Assembly: GCA_023428365.1 (NCBI GenBank)
Contig: JAEYYQ010000035.1
Coordinates: 1-9,290 of the forward strand
Source: Pseudomonadota bacterium
GTDB lineage: Bacteria; Pseudomonadota; Alphaproteobacteria; Rhizobiales; Hyphomicrobiaceae
Length of the DNA: 9,290 bases
Reading direction: 5' to 3'
Below, one piece after another: positions 1 to 6,432 of this stretch; within the stretch, counting starts at the first letter, position 1; each line of letters starts with the position of its first letter. Under the pieces are notes generated by a model, which did not search any database, was not told the DNA's origin, and saw only the letters and a program-made list of their open reading frames with translations. The position numbers were made by a program, and so were the translations under genes.

Positions 1-249
1 GCAGCCGGATCGTGGACGGTGAATGATGGAGGCAAGCAGTTTACCTTGAGCCTGAAGCAGAACTTCCAGCAGATCGCCGGAGAGGCGACGATTGACGGGC
101 AAACCGTTCCGTTGCGTAATGCAAAACTGGAAGGCCGGCAAATCAGCTTCGAGGTGCCGGAGCAAAACGGTCAGTCAAAGCGCTATGAAGGCCAAGTAAA
201 CGATAACACAATCCAAGGTGAGACTTGGCAGGCCAAACCCGTCACCTGA
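1..249 (+). CDS. C-terminal end of a gene cut by the window edge; beta-rich tail domain, possibly of a SAM-dependent methyltransferase
   Basis: Frame 1 is open from the first base to a TGA at 247-249, giving 82 visible residues with no start, so the gene begins outside the window. The segment begins AAGSWTVNDGGKQFTLSL and has alternating hydrophobic and polar residues typical of a small beta-sheet domain. It carries the pattern G-x-A-T-I-D-G-x-x-V-P-L-R, then L-x-G-x-x-I-S-F, then Y-E-G-x-V. I remember similar C-terminal extensions behind class I SAM-dependent methyltransferase domains in Bradyrhizobium-like bacteria, where they follow a proline-rich linker. The catalytic part is not visible, so this function is an inference from the tail alone. 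Another secreted or cytoplasmic beta-domain protein is possible. The stop lies 36 bases before the permease start, so co-transcription with it is possible. Confidence 0.7.
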   Translation, partial: AAGSWTVNDGGKQFTLSLKQNFQQIAGEATIDGQTVPLRNAKLEGRQISFEVPEQNGQSKRYEGQVNDNTIQGETWQAKPVT

Positions 250-273
250 CGTGGGGCGCACTTTCATAGAAAT

Positions 274-279
274 GGGGAT
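274..279 (+). promoter_or_regulatory. Ribosome binding site supporting the GTG start of the permease
   Basis: GGGGAT lies 6 to 7 bases before the GTG at 286. The nearby ATG codons at 272 and 278 share one frame that ends at a TGA within a few codons, so GTG is the start that fits the long reading frame. Confidence 0.55.
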
Positions 280-285
280 GATCAG

Positions 286-1629
286 GTGACGTCGGTCGAT
301 CGCGCGCGTGAACAATCCGGCAAGCCGGCGTCCCCGGCCCCGTTGCAGACGCTGTCTGTCCTTCAAGCCGCATCGATGCTGGTCGGCATCGTGGTCGGCA
401 TCGGCATCTTCAAGACACCGCCGATCGTTGCCGCCAACGTCGACAGCGAAGCCGCCTTTCTCGGCGTCTGGCTGCTCGGCGGCCTGCTCACGCTGATCGG
501 CGCGCTGTGCTACGCCGAATTGAGTTCGACCTATCCGAACGCCGGTGGCGAGTATCATTACCTGACCCGCGCCTACGGCAAGGGGCCGAGCTTCCTGTTC
601 TCATGGGGCCGGATGACGGTGATGCAGACCGGCGCAATCGCCGCGGTTGCTTTCGCTTATGGCGACTACGCCGTCACGCTCATCCCGTTAGGGCCATATG
701 GAGCTGCGATTCACGGGACAATCGCGGTCCTGGTGCTCACTGGTCTGCAACTGGTCGGGACGGAGCTTAGCGGCCGCGCGCAATTCTGGCTGACGGTTGC
801 GACCGTTGCCGTCGTGGTGCTGGTCGCAGCCTGCGGGTTCATCGCCGGTCCTCAGCCCACCGCCTCCGTGCCCGCGACGGGCAGCGGTGCGTTGGGTCTC
901 GCCATGGTGTTCATCCTTCTCACCTACGGCGGCTGGAACGAGACCGCTTACGTCTCGGGTGAAGTGAAAAATCCCGAACGCAACATGGTACGTGTGCTGG
1001 TCATGGGCACCGTTGCCGTCATGGCCATCTACGCGCTCGTGAACTTCGCGCTGATTTATATGATGGGATTGACGGGTTTGCGCCAGGCCAGCGCTGCGAT
1101 GACCCAACCGGTTGAGCAGGTCTTCGGCTCAGCAGGCGGATCGATCCTCGCCTTGATCGTGTGTATCGCAGCGCTGAGCACGCTGAATGCCACCATCTTC
1201 ACCGGGGCGCGCAGTACGCTGGCGCTCGGCCAGGATTTTGCGCCGTTCGCAAAGCTGGGCGAGCGCAGCGCGTCAACCAGCGCCCCCACCAACGCACTGC
1301 TGCTGCAGGCCCTGATCGTATTGGCGCTGATCGCATTCGGCTCGCAGGCCCGCGACGGCTTCCAGACCATGGTGGAATATACCGCTCCTGTGTTCTGGAG
1401 CTTCATGCTGCTGATCGGTATATCGCTGTTCCTGTTCCGCATGCGCGAGCCGAACCGAGCCACCGCCTTCCGTGTCCCGCTTTATCCGATCACACCACTG
1501 ATCTTCTGCCTGACGTGCCTGTATCTGCTCTATTCGAGCGTGATGTACACCGGCACGGGCGCGCTGGTCGGCATTGCCATCCTTGTTGCCGGTGTGCCGG
1601 TGTATCTGCTCGGAAAGTCGCGCGCCTGA
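286..1629 (+). CDS. APC-superfamily amino acid permease
   Basis: A 447-residue integral inner-membrane transporter of the amino acid-polyamine-organocation superfamily, expected to move amino acids (or polyamines) with protons or by exchange. The length suits the family's usual 12-helix fold. Visible marks are the broken first helix with G-I-G-I-F at about residues 38-42, the A-E-L-S-x-x-Y-P-N-A-G-G-E-Y segment at about 77-90 (the conserved P-x-A-G-G-x-Y motif), and G-G-W-N-E-T with the following S-G-E-V-K-N-P-E-R-N at about 215-233 (helix 6 and the conserved loop after it). Long hydrophobic helices run to the C-terminus. The N-terminal 20 residues are polar and cytoplasmic. The start is GTG with a good ribosome binding site. 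The gene converges on the dehydrogenase with only 6 bases between stops. Substrate cannot be read from the sequence; the overall look is closest to the LAT/APC permease subgroup rather than the polyamine antiporters. Confidence 0.94.
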   Translation: MTSVDRAREQSGKPASPAPLQTLSVLQAASMLVGIVVGIGIFKTPPIVAANVDSEAAFLGVWLLGGLLTLIGALCYAELSSTYPNAGGEYHYLTRAYGKGPSFLFSWGRMTVMQTGAIAAVAFAYGDYAVTLIPLGPYGAAIHGTIAVLVLTGLQLVGTELSGRAQFWLTVATVAVVVLVAACGFIAGPQPTASVPATGSGALGLAMVFILLTYGGWNETAYVSGEVKNPERNMVRVLVMGTVAVMAIYALVNFALIYMMGLTGLRQASAAMTQPVEQVFGSAGGSILALIVCIAALSTLNATIFTGARSTLALGQDFAPFAKLGERSASTSAPTNALLLQALIVLALIAFGSQARDGFQTMVEYTAPVFWSFMLLIGISLFLFRMREPNRATAFRVPLYPITPLIFCLTCLYLLYSSVMYTGTGALVGIAILVAGVPVYLLGKSRA

Positions 1630-1630
1630 T

Positions 1631-1643
1631 CGGCGCTACGCCG
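1631..1643. terminator. Short hairpin between convergent genes, possible weak bidirectional terminator
   Basis: CGGCG-CTA-CGCCG forms a 5-bp perfect GC stem with a 3-base loop. The loop is the reverse complement of TAG, the stop codon of the minus-strand dehydrogenase, and the permease stop ends two bases before the stem. There is no U-tract on either side, so Rho-independent termination is not clearly supported. Confidence 0.3.
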
Positions 1644-2688
1644 GGATTTCTGTAACGCCGAGGCTCTTGGCCGTATCGATGATCGCCGCCCACGTCGTCG
1701 CGTCGATCGGAATGCCGTGCACTGAACGGTGCGCACGAGCACGACGCTCCGGCTCGCCGGGCACAAGGATCTCGGTGCCCGGCACCTGCGGACGTGCGCT
1801 CTTCACCCATTTGAGGAAGGCGGCGACCTCACGCTCGGCGGCCTCGGCACCCGCAATCCGCTCGACGTCCATGATGACCGACAGCATGTTGTTGTGGACT
1901 TGCTGAGTCATTGGATGCCCATCATGCCCGCATCCGCCGCCGGCCAGCGCGCCGGCGAAGATGTCCGCGAAAATCGCCAGACCCGAACCCTTGTGCATCC
2001 CGAACGGCAACAGCGTTCCTTCCGGCGGGCCATAGAGATCGTTCGGATTGACCGACGGCCTGCCCTCGCTATCGAGAATACACCCCTCGGGCAGATCCAC
2101 GCCCTTGTTGCGCGCGACAAGCACCTTTCCCTCCGCAACCTGAGACGTCGCAAAATCGAGGATCACCGGATCCTGTCCAGGGCGCGGCATTCCGAGACAG
2201 ATCGGATTGGTCGAAAACCGTCGTTCCGCACCGCCGAACGGCGCCACGATCGGCCCGTAGTGCACGACATTGACGTAATGCATCGATGCGAGGCCGGCTG
2301 CCGCACACTGCTCGGCCCAGTCACCGATGCGGCCGATGTGATGAGCATGCCGCAGGCCGATCAACGCGACGCCGGTCTTGCGCGCCTTGGCGATCCCGAT
2401 GTCCATGGCCTCGGTGCCGACCACCTGTCCATAGCCGGATTGGCCGTCAAGAATGGCGAACGCGTCGCTTTCATTGATCACGCGGACATGCGTGTTCGGC
2501 TTGACCTTACCCTCTTTCAACCAGCCGATGTACGAGGATGCACGAACGACACCGTGCGAGTCGTGCCCAGCGAGATTGGCATCGACCAGCCGCTTGGCGA
2601 TCAGCTCCGCCTCGGCGCGCTCAGAACCCGCGTTCTCGAAGATGGTCGCAATGAAGGGGCGCAGAACATCGACTGCGATATCAGGCAT
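1636..2688 (-). CDS. Malate/L-lactate dehydrogenase (Ldh2) family oxidoreductase, YbiC-like
   Basis: A 350-residue cytoplasmic NAD(P)-dependent 2-hydroxy/2-oxo acid dehydrogenase, full length for the Ldh2/MDH2 family (about 340-360). This fold is distinct from the classical Rossmann lactate dehydrogenases. Conserved pieces are G-H-D-S-H-G at residues 41-46, which contains the family's catalytic histidine, H-H-I-G-R-I-G-x-W-A-E-Q-C at about 116-128, S-T-N-P at 159-162, L-D-F-A-T-S at 177-182 and H-K-G-S-G-L at 232-237. The G-H-D-S-H-G, H-H-I-G-R-I-G and L-x-P-G-E segments match E. coli YbiC (HcxB, hydroxycarboxylate dehydrogenase B) as I remember it, so that subgroup is the best guess. Family relatives also use sulfolactate, ureidoglycolate or delta-1-piperideine-2-carboxylate, so the substrate is open. 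The ATG at 2688 has GGGAG about 11 bases upstream. It is transcribed in the same direction as efp, after a 116-base gap, so it could be read together with efp or from its own promoter. Confidence 0.94.
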   Translation of the reverse strand: MPDIAVDVLRPFIATIFENAGSERAEAELIAKRLVDANLAGHDSHGVVRASSYIGWLKEGKVKPNTHVRVINESDAFAILDGQSGYGQVVGTEAMDIGIAKARKTGVALIGLRHAHHIGRIGDWAEQCAAAGLASMHYVNVVHYGPIVAPFGGAERRFSTNPICLGMPRPGQDPVILDFATSQVAEGKVLVARNKGVDLPEGCILDSEGRPSVNPNDLYGPPEGTLLPFGMHKGSGLAIFADIFAGALAGGGCGHDGHPMTQQVHNNMLSVIMDVERIAGAEAAEREVAAFLKWVKSARPQVPGTEILVPGEPERRARAHRSVHGIPIDATTWAAIIDTAKSLGVTEIPA

Positions 2689-2750
2689 GGCGTTTCGGTC
2701 TCCCAGTATTTTGTCCTAGGAGATTTACCGCACCTGACGATGCAAGCCCA

Positions 2751-2765
2751 CTCATTAGAGATGAG
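2751..2765. terminator. Weak hairpin downstream of efp
   Basis: CTCAT-TAGAG-ATGAG is a 5-bp perfect stem with a 5-base loop in the 116-base gap between the efp stop and the dehydrogenase start. Flanking CCC and GGG could extend it with one bulge. No clear U-tract follows on the efp strand. The rest of this gap (2689-2804) shows no gene and no convincing promoter boxes. Confidence 0.25.
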
Positions 2766-2804
2766 GGCAGCCTCGACTACCCCCCGTGCGCCGGAATCGA
2801 CGTC

Positions 2805-3374
2805 TCAGTCCTTGGCGCGTTCCACGTAGCTGCCGTCGGCGGTCATCACGACGACGCGGGTTCCGGTGCCGATGTGCGGCGGAACCATGATGCGCTGCCC
2901 GTTGGAGAGAACAGCGGGCTTATAGGACGATGAGGCCGTCTGGCCCTTCACGACAGGATCAGCCTCGACGATCTCGAACACCACACGCTGCGGCAGTTCG
3001 ATAGAGACCGGATTGCCTTCGTGCAGGCTGACAGTGCAGGTCATGCCTTCCTGCAGGTAGACCGCCTGATCGCCCAAAATATCCTTCGCTACCAGGATCT
3101 GATCGAAGGTCTCGGGATGCATAAAGGTGTAGCCGGTCTCGTCTTCATAGAGATAGTTGAGGTCGCGTTCTTCAAGATAGGCGCGCTCGACCTGCTCGGT
3201 CGTGCGATAGCGCTCCGTCACCTTGACGCCATCGGCAATGCGGCGCATTTCCAGATGCGTAACCGGCGTACCCTTGCCGGGATGGATATTTTCCGCCTTC
3301 ATGACGACGCATAGCTTGCCGTCGATCTCGAGCACATTGCCCTTGCGGACCGAGCTTGCGATGATTTTTGCCAC
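2805..3374 (-). CDS. efp: Elongation factor P (EF-P)
   Basis: A 189-residue translation factor, the standard EF-P length, which binds between the ribosomal P and E sites and promotes peptide bond formation at consecutive prolines. The N-terminal KOW-like domain (about 1-62) carries the modification loop H-P-G-K-G at residues 31-35, placing the lysine at position 34 as in EF-P proteins beta-lysylated by EpmA. Two OB-fold domains follow (about 65-127 and 130-189). The last holds the EF-P signature region, with [21 protein letters not shown] followed by G-T. The start is GTG at 3374, with GGAG at a 6-base spacing; no ATG fits better. The gene is divergent from epmA-epmB, whose products make and attach the Lys34 modification, so the locus is self-consistent. 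I see nothing truncated or unusual in the protein. Confidence 0.98.
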   Translation of the reverse strand: MAKIIASSVRKGNVLEIDGKLCVVMKAENIHPGKGTPVTHLEMRRIADGVKVTERYRTTEQVERAYLEERDLNYLYEDETGYTFMHPETFDQILVAKDILGDQAVYLQEGMTCTVSLHEGNPVSIELPQRVVFEIVEADPVVKGQTASSSYKPAVLSNGQRIMVPPHIGTGTRVVVMTADGSYVERAKD

Positions 3375-3380
3375 AAAATT

Positions 3381-3384
3381 CTCC
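3381..3384 (-). promoter_or_regulatory. Ribosome binding site fixing the GTG start of efp
   Basis: On the minus strand GGAG (within ACGGAGAATTTT) lies 6 bases before the GTG. This decides the start at 3374, giving the expected N-terminus MAKIIASS. Confidence 0.65.
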
Positions 3385-3519
3385 GTTCATTCTTCCGGAA
3401 TCCGCGGCCGGCGCGAGGGCTCGGTCAGTGCGGACCACAATCAGTTCGCGCCGGTTCATAGCGCGATCAGAGGCCGAAACCAAGACCAGGCGCGTCACAT
3501 CGTGCAACCGGTGGACGGT

Positions 3520-3524
3520 GGGAG
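3520..3524 (+). promoter_or_regulatory. Ribosome binding site of epmA
   Basis: GGGAG lies 6 bases before the ATG at 3531. It supports this start over internal ones and gives the short N-terminal lead before the first conserved helix. Confidence 0.6.
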
Positions 3525-3530
3525 CGGCCG

Positions 3531-4592
3531 ATGCCTGGCCTGAACACCCCTGCATCATCGCCCTGGTGGGATCGGGACAGGTACGCCGACCGCCGCCCTT
3601 TTCTCCTGGCACGCGGGGGGATCAAGGCAGCGCTGAGGCGCTGGTTTGAGGCTCAAGGCTTCATCGAGGTCGATACGGCCATCCTGCAGACCTCTCCCGG
3701 CAATGAAACCCATCTACATGCCTTCGAGACCGCCCTGACAGCCCCAGATGGCTCTCAGAACCCGCTCTTTCTGCACACGTCGCCTGAATTTGCCTGCAAG
3801 AAGCTCCTGGCGGCCGGAGAAACCCGCCTGTTCACGTTTGCGCCAGTGTTCCGTAATCGCGAACGCGGACAGCGCCACCATCCGGAATTCACCATGCTCG
3901 AGTGGTATCGCGCACACGAGAGCTACGAGACGCTGATGGACGACTGCGCGGCTCTGCTCAAAGTTACCGCCGAGGCAGCCGGGGCCACGCGTTTCACTCA
4001 CCGCGGGATCAGCATCGACGCATCGCTGCCGCCTGATCGGATCAGCGTGGCCGAGGCGTTTACCTCGATGGCCGGAATCGACCTGCTGGCCGCATTGGAC
4101 AACCGCGACGCCCTGGCGGCGGCGGCCTGCGAGGCCGGCATCCGCGTCGCAGCCGACGACACATGGGCCGATATCTTCAGCCGCGTTATCGTTGAACGGA
4201 TCGAGCCGCGTCTCGGGCAAATGCGACCGACCATCCTTGATGCCTACCCCGTCAGCGAGGCAGCCCTCGCGCGCCCCAAACCGGAAGATCCGCGCGTGGC
4301 GGAGCGGTTCGAGTTGTATGCCTGCGGCGTGGAACTGGCGAACGCGTTCGGCGAATTGACCGATCCGGCCGAGCAGCGCCACCGGTTCGAGACCGCCATG
4401 GCCGAAAAGGCTCGCATTTACGGTGAACGTTACCCAATCGACGAGGACTTCCTGGCCGCTCTCGAACACATGCCGCCAGCCTCAGGTATTGCGCTTGGCT
4501 TCGACCGTCTGGTGATGCTGGCAACCGGCGCAACCGATATTGAACAGGTGTTGTGGACGCCTTTGCCGCTGCTGGATGCGGGGGGCGCTTGA
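3531..4592 (+). CDS. epmA: EF-P--(R)-beta-lysine ligase EpmA (GenX/PoxA/YjeA)
   Basis: A 353-residue class II lysyl-tRNA synthetase paralogue that activates (R)-beta-lysine with ATP and transfers it to Lys34 of EF-P instead of tRNA. It lacks the N-terminal anticodon-binding OB domain of true LysRS, which is what marks it as EpmA; E. coli EpmA is about 325 residues. Motif 1 region is F-I-E-V-D-T-A-I-L with the following S-P-G-N-E at about 44-59. Motif 2 is F-R-N-R-E-R-G-Q-R-H-H-P-E-F-T-M-L-E-W-Y at about 107-126, with the arginine and F-T-M-L-E-W-Y typical of the family. E-L-A-N-A-F-G-E-L-T-D at about 268-278 and motif 3 S-G-I-A-L-G-F-D-R-L at about 318-327 complete the active site. The start has a good ribosome binding site. 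It is divergent from efp and overlaps epmB by 4 bases if the TTG start of epmB is used. Confidence 0.96.
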   Translation: MPGLNTPASSPWWDRDRYADRRPFLLARGGIKAALRRWFEAQGFIEVDTAILQTSPGNETHLHAFETALTAPDGSQNPLFLHTSPEFACKKLLAAGETRLFTFAPVFRNRERGQRHHPEFTMLEWYRAHESYETLMDDCAALLKVTAEAAGATRFTHRGISIDASLPPDRISVAEAFTSMAGIDLLAALDNRDALAAAACEAGIRVAADDTWADIFSRVIVERIEPRLGQMRPTILDAYPVSEAALARPKPEDPRVAERFELYACGVELANAFGELTDPAEQRHRFETAMAEKARIYGERYPIDEDFLAALEHMPPASGIALGFDRLVMLATGATDIEQVLWTPLPLLDAGGA

Positions 4593-5689
4593 CATTCAAG
4601 CCTAAAAACTGGCCCAAAGCCGCCATGAGCCGGATCGACAAGACCATCACCAGCGCGGCGGAGCTTGCCGCCACCGGATTGATTGAGCCGAGTGAGTTGC
4701 AGCAGCTCGAACGCGTTGCCGCACGCTACGCGGTCTCGATCACTCCTGCTATGGCCGAGCTTATCGACGTCGCTGATCCGCTCGATCCCATTGCTACCCA
4801 GTTCGTCCCCGATCCTCGCGAGCTTGTCACGACGCCGGAAGAGAACGCCGACCCCATCGGCGACGAACCTCATTCCCCGCTGCCTGGCCTCGTGCATCGC
4901 TATCCGGATCGCGTGCTCCTCAAGGTGTGCGGCGTCTGCCCGGTCTATTGCCGCTTCTGTTTTCGGCGCGAAATGGTCGGTCCCGGCCAGGGCCGCACGC
5001 TGACGACCGAGCAGCTCGGAGCAGCCTGCGATTACATTCGCGATCATCCGCAGATCTGGGAGGTGATCCTGACAGGTGGCGATCCGTTCATCCTGTCACC
5101 ACGCCGGATCAGCGACATCACTGCGATGCTCAGCGCCATTCCACATGTGAAGGTGTTGCGCTGGCATACGCGCGTTCCCGTCGTTGATCCGGAGCGCGTG
5201 ACGCCCGAACTCGTCAACGCGTTGAAAAGCACGACCGCCGCAGTCTGGGTCGCCCTGCACGCCAATCATCCGCGCGAACTGACGCCCAGCGCGCGCTCTG
5301 CCATCTCCCGGCTTGTTGATGCAGGGATTCCCATGGTCAGCGAGACCGTGCTGCTCAAGGGCATTAACGATGATGCCGAGACGCTCGGCGTGCTCATGCG
5401 CAGCTTCGTCGAATGCCGGATCAAGCCGTACTACCTGCATCACGGCGATCTCGCGCCCGGCACGTCCCACTTGCGCACCAGCATCGCTGAGGGCCAGGCC
5501 CTCATGCGCGGGATGCGCGGGCGAGTGTCAGGCCTGTGTCAGCCGACCTACGTCCTCGACATTCCCGGAGGCGCAGGCAAGATCCCGATCGGTCCGTGTC
5601 ATCTCCACCGCGATGCCGAGGTTTATCGGGTCGAAGACATGAACGGACAGCAGCACGACTACAGGGACGAGCCCGGCGCTGATACCTGA
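4589..5689 (+). CDS. epmB: EF-P beta-lysylation protein EpmB, lysine 2,3-aminomutase-like radical SAM enzyme
   Basis: A radical SAM, PLP-dependent enzyme expected to convert (S)-alpha-lysine to (R)-beta-lysine for EpmA. From the TTG start chosen here it has 366 residues. The iron-sulfur motif C-P-V-Y-C-R-F-C gives Cys117, Cys121 and Cys124. T-G-G-D-P at 162-166 is the SAM-binding glycine motif. P-G-G-A-G-K at 326-331 supplies the lysine (about 331) that binds PLP in lysine 2,3-aminomutases. Asp287 (H-G-D-L) and Asp324 (L-D-I-P) line up with the two aspartates that hold the lysine side-chain amine in the clostridial enzyme, as I recall it. Start choice: TTG at 4589 overlaps the epmA stop as TTGA, behind a G-rich stretch. 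GTG at 4553 would extend 12 codons into epmA, and ATG at 4625 starts at M-S-R-I-D-K but has no ribosome binding site. A catabolic lysine aminomutase is the alternative, but the location beside efp and epmA argues for EpmB. Confidence 0.93.
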   Translation: MTFKPKNWPKAAMSRIDKTITSAAELAATGLIEPSELQQLERVAARYAVSITPAMAELIDVADPLDPIATQFVPDPRELVTTPEENADPIGDEPHSPLPGLVHRYPDRVLLKVCGVCPVYCRFCFRREMVGPGQGRTLTTEQLGAACDYIRDHPQIWEVILTGGDPFILSPRRISDITAMLSAIPHVKVLRWHTRVPVVDPERVTPELVNALKSTTAAVWVALHANHPRELTPSARSAISRLVDAGIPMVSETVLLKGINDDAETLGVLMRSFVECRIKPYYLHHGDLAPGTSHLRTSIAEGQALMRGMRGRVSGLCQPTYVLDIPGGAGKIPIGPCHLHRDAEVYRVEDMNGQQHDYRDEPGADT

Positions 5690-5700
5690 CGACAGACGCT

Positions 5701-6303
5701 TTACTCGTGCTTCTGGAACGAATGCCACGTCCCATCCGCACCGATCACGAGGCGATACCCCGTCCAGCGCTTCTTCTCGCGCATCGCCTTCAGTTCGGAT
5801 GGAGAAACCAACCGTAACAGTGCGACTTCCTGCGCAGGTGTCAGGGCATCGAACTTGGCTTCGGCTGCAGCCGGCCAGACGTAGATCAGGTTGTTCTCGA
5901 TGTCCTTGCCCAACGGCAGCGTGGTATGCCCCGCAGCCAGAATATTCGCGAGGATCGCCAGGATTTCCCGTCCCTCGCCATCGCCTGAGACTTTCTTCCA
6001 ATAGTCGATCGGATCGTCGACGGCATTGTTGGACAGGATCGGCCTGAGCTCGTTCCATTCTAAAGCCGTCTGCAGGTCCTCGATGTTGCCACTTTGGACT
6101 GCTGCCAGGATAGCATCACGCATTTCCACCACAGCCGGTGGCAGCGCGTGCGTTGCGGTTGGTGAAGGTTTCGAGGCTCTGGCAGTACGCTTTTCTTGCG
6201 CCAGCACCACATTAGGTGCCGCTAACCAATGGACAAGCCCGGCCAGCATTACTACCAATAGGAAAACTTCGCGAATCGCGATCCGTCGTCCAGACCAGCC
6301 CAT
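5701..6303 (-). CDS. Secreted or membrane-anchored protein of unknown function
   Basis: From the ATG at 6303 the product is 200 residues. It begins with a basic stretch (G-R-R-I-A-I-R), a hydrophobic run at about 12-29 and a likely signal-peptidase site V-L-A|Q at about 35/36, so export to the periplasm is expected. A low-complexity Ala/Ser/Thr/Pro/Lys linker (about 38-55) leads to a mostly helical domain. Its distinctive parts are A-L-E-W-N-E-L-R-P at about 80-88, D-P-I-D-Y-W-K-K followed by S-G-D-G-E-G-R-E-I at about 97-114, Y-V-W-P at 141-144, and the end I-G-A-D-G-T-W-H-S-F. I recall similar hypothetical proteins in Bradyrhizobium-like genomes but know no function, and I see no catalytic motif. 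An ATG at 6339 would add 12 residues but has a poorer ribosome binding site. AGAGGA lies 9 bases before the chosen start. It converges on epmB (11-base gap) and is divergent from the LysE gene. Confidence 0.82.
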   Translation of the reverse strand: MGWSGRRIAIREVFLLVVMLAGLVHWLAAPNVVLAQEKRTARASKPSPTATHALPPAVVEMRDAILAAVQSGNIEDLQTALEWNELRPILSNNAVDDPIDYWKKVSGDGEGREILAILANILAAGHTTLPLGKDIENNLIYVWPAAAEAKFDALTPAQEVALLRLVSPSELKAMREKKRWTGYRLVIGADGTWHSFQKHE

Positions 6304-6312
6304 CAGGAGACG

Positions 6313-6318
6313 TCCTCT
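6313..6318 (-). promoter_or_regulatory. Ribosome binding site deciding the start of the secreted protein
   Basis: On the minus strand AGAGGA lies 9 bases before the ATG at 6303. No comparable site precedes the in-frame ATG at 6339, so the shorter form with a standard signal peptide is preferred. Confidence 0.45.
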
Positions 6319-6356
6319 GCAGCGCAACGTCGTGCGCATGTTTTACGTATGTTCTT

Positions 6357-6372
6357 GGCCGCACGTGCGGCC
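6357..6372. repeat. 16-bp perfect palindrome in a divergent promoter region
   Basis: GGCCGCACGTGCGGCC reads the same on both strands, with CACGTG at its centre. It sits in the 129-base gap between the divergently transcribed secreted-protein and LysE genes, 61 bases before the first base of the LysE ATG. A dimeric regulator's operator is a reasonable guess; a chance palindrome in GC-rich DNA cannot be excluded. A smaller palindrome TACGTA lies at 6344-6349. Confidence 0.5.
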
Positions 6373-6432
6373 GGCGTCGCTCTGCCTTCAAAGCGCGCTA
6401 GTAGCTGCTGGCCAGGTCGCGACGATCCGCTG

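Larger units (their letters stand above)
3375..3530. promoter_or_regulatory. Divergent promoter region between efp and epmA
   Basis: This 156-base gap separates two genes transcribed away from each other, so it must hold or overlap the promoters of both efp and the epmA-epmB pair. I could not identify convincing -35 and -10 boxes on either strand. It contains an 8-base palindrome TTCCGGAA at 3393-3400, followed by overlapping GC palindromes at 3402-3412, close to the efp leader. Their meaning is unknown; such short palindromes are common in GC-rich DNA. Confidence 0.5.

Noticed and set aside
1729..2829. A 366-codon open frame on the + strand opposite the dehydrogenase gene
   Set aside because: It is antisense to a clearly recognised Ldh2-family protein. 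Its translation is Arg/His-rich and low in hydrophobic cores, which is typical of shadow frames in GC-rich DNA.
3393..3412. Cluster of small palindromes (TTCCGGAA, CCGCGG, CGGCCG, GCCGGC) near the efp leader
   Set aside because: Six- to eight-base GC palindromes are expected often in DNA of this composition. Without conservation data they cannot be called an operator.
3172..3612. A minus-strand frame running across the efp-epmA gap
   Set aside because: It overlaps efp and the 5' end of epmA, and has no motif. The gap is better explained as a divergent promoter region.
3714..4469. A 251-codon open frame on the - strand opposite epmA
   Set aside because: It mirrors the epmA coding sequence, has no recognisable domain, and epmA has all its class II synthetase motifs in the other strand.
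6349..6432. A 28-residue N-terminal extension of the LysE protein
   Set aside because: The added residues are polar with Arg, Cys and Trp, unlike the family, whose proteins start right before the first membrane helix. The 16-bp palindrome also falls here.
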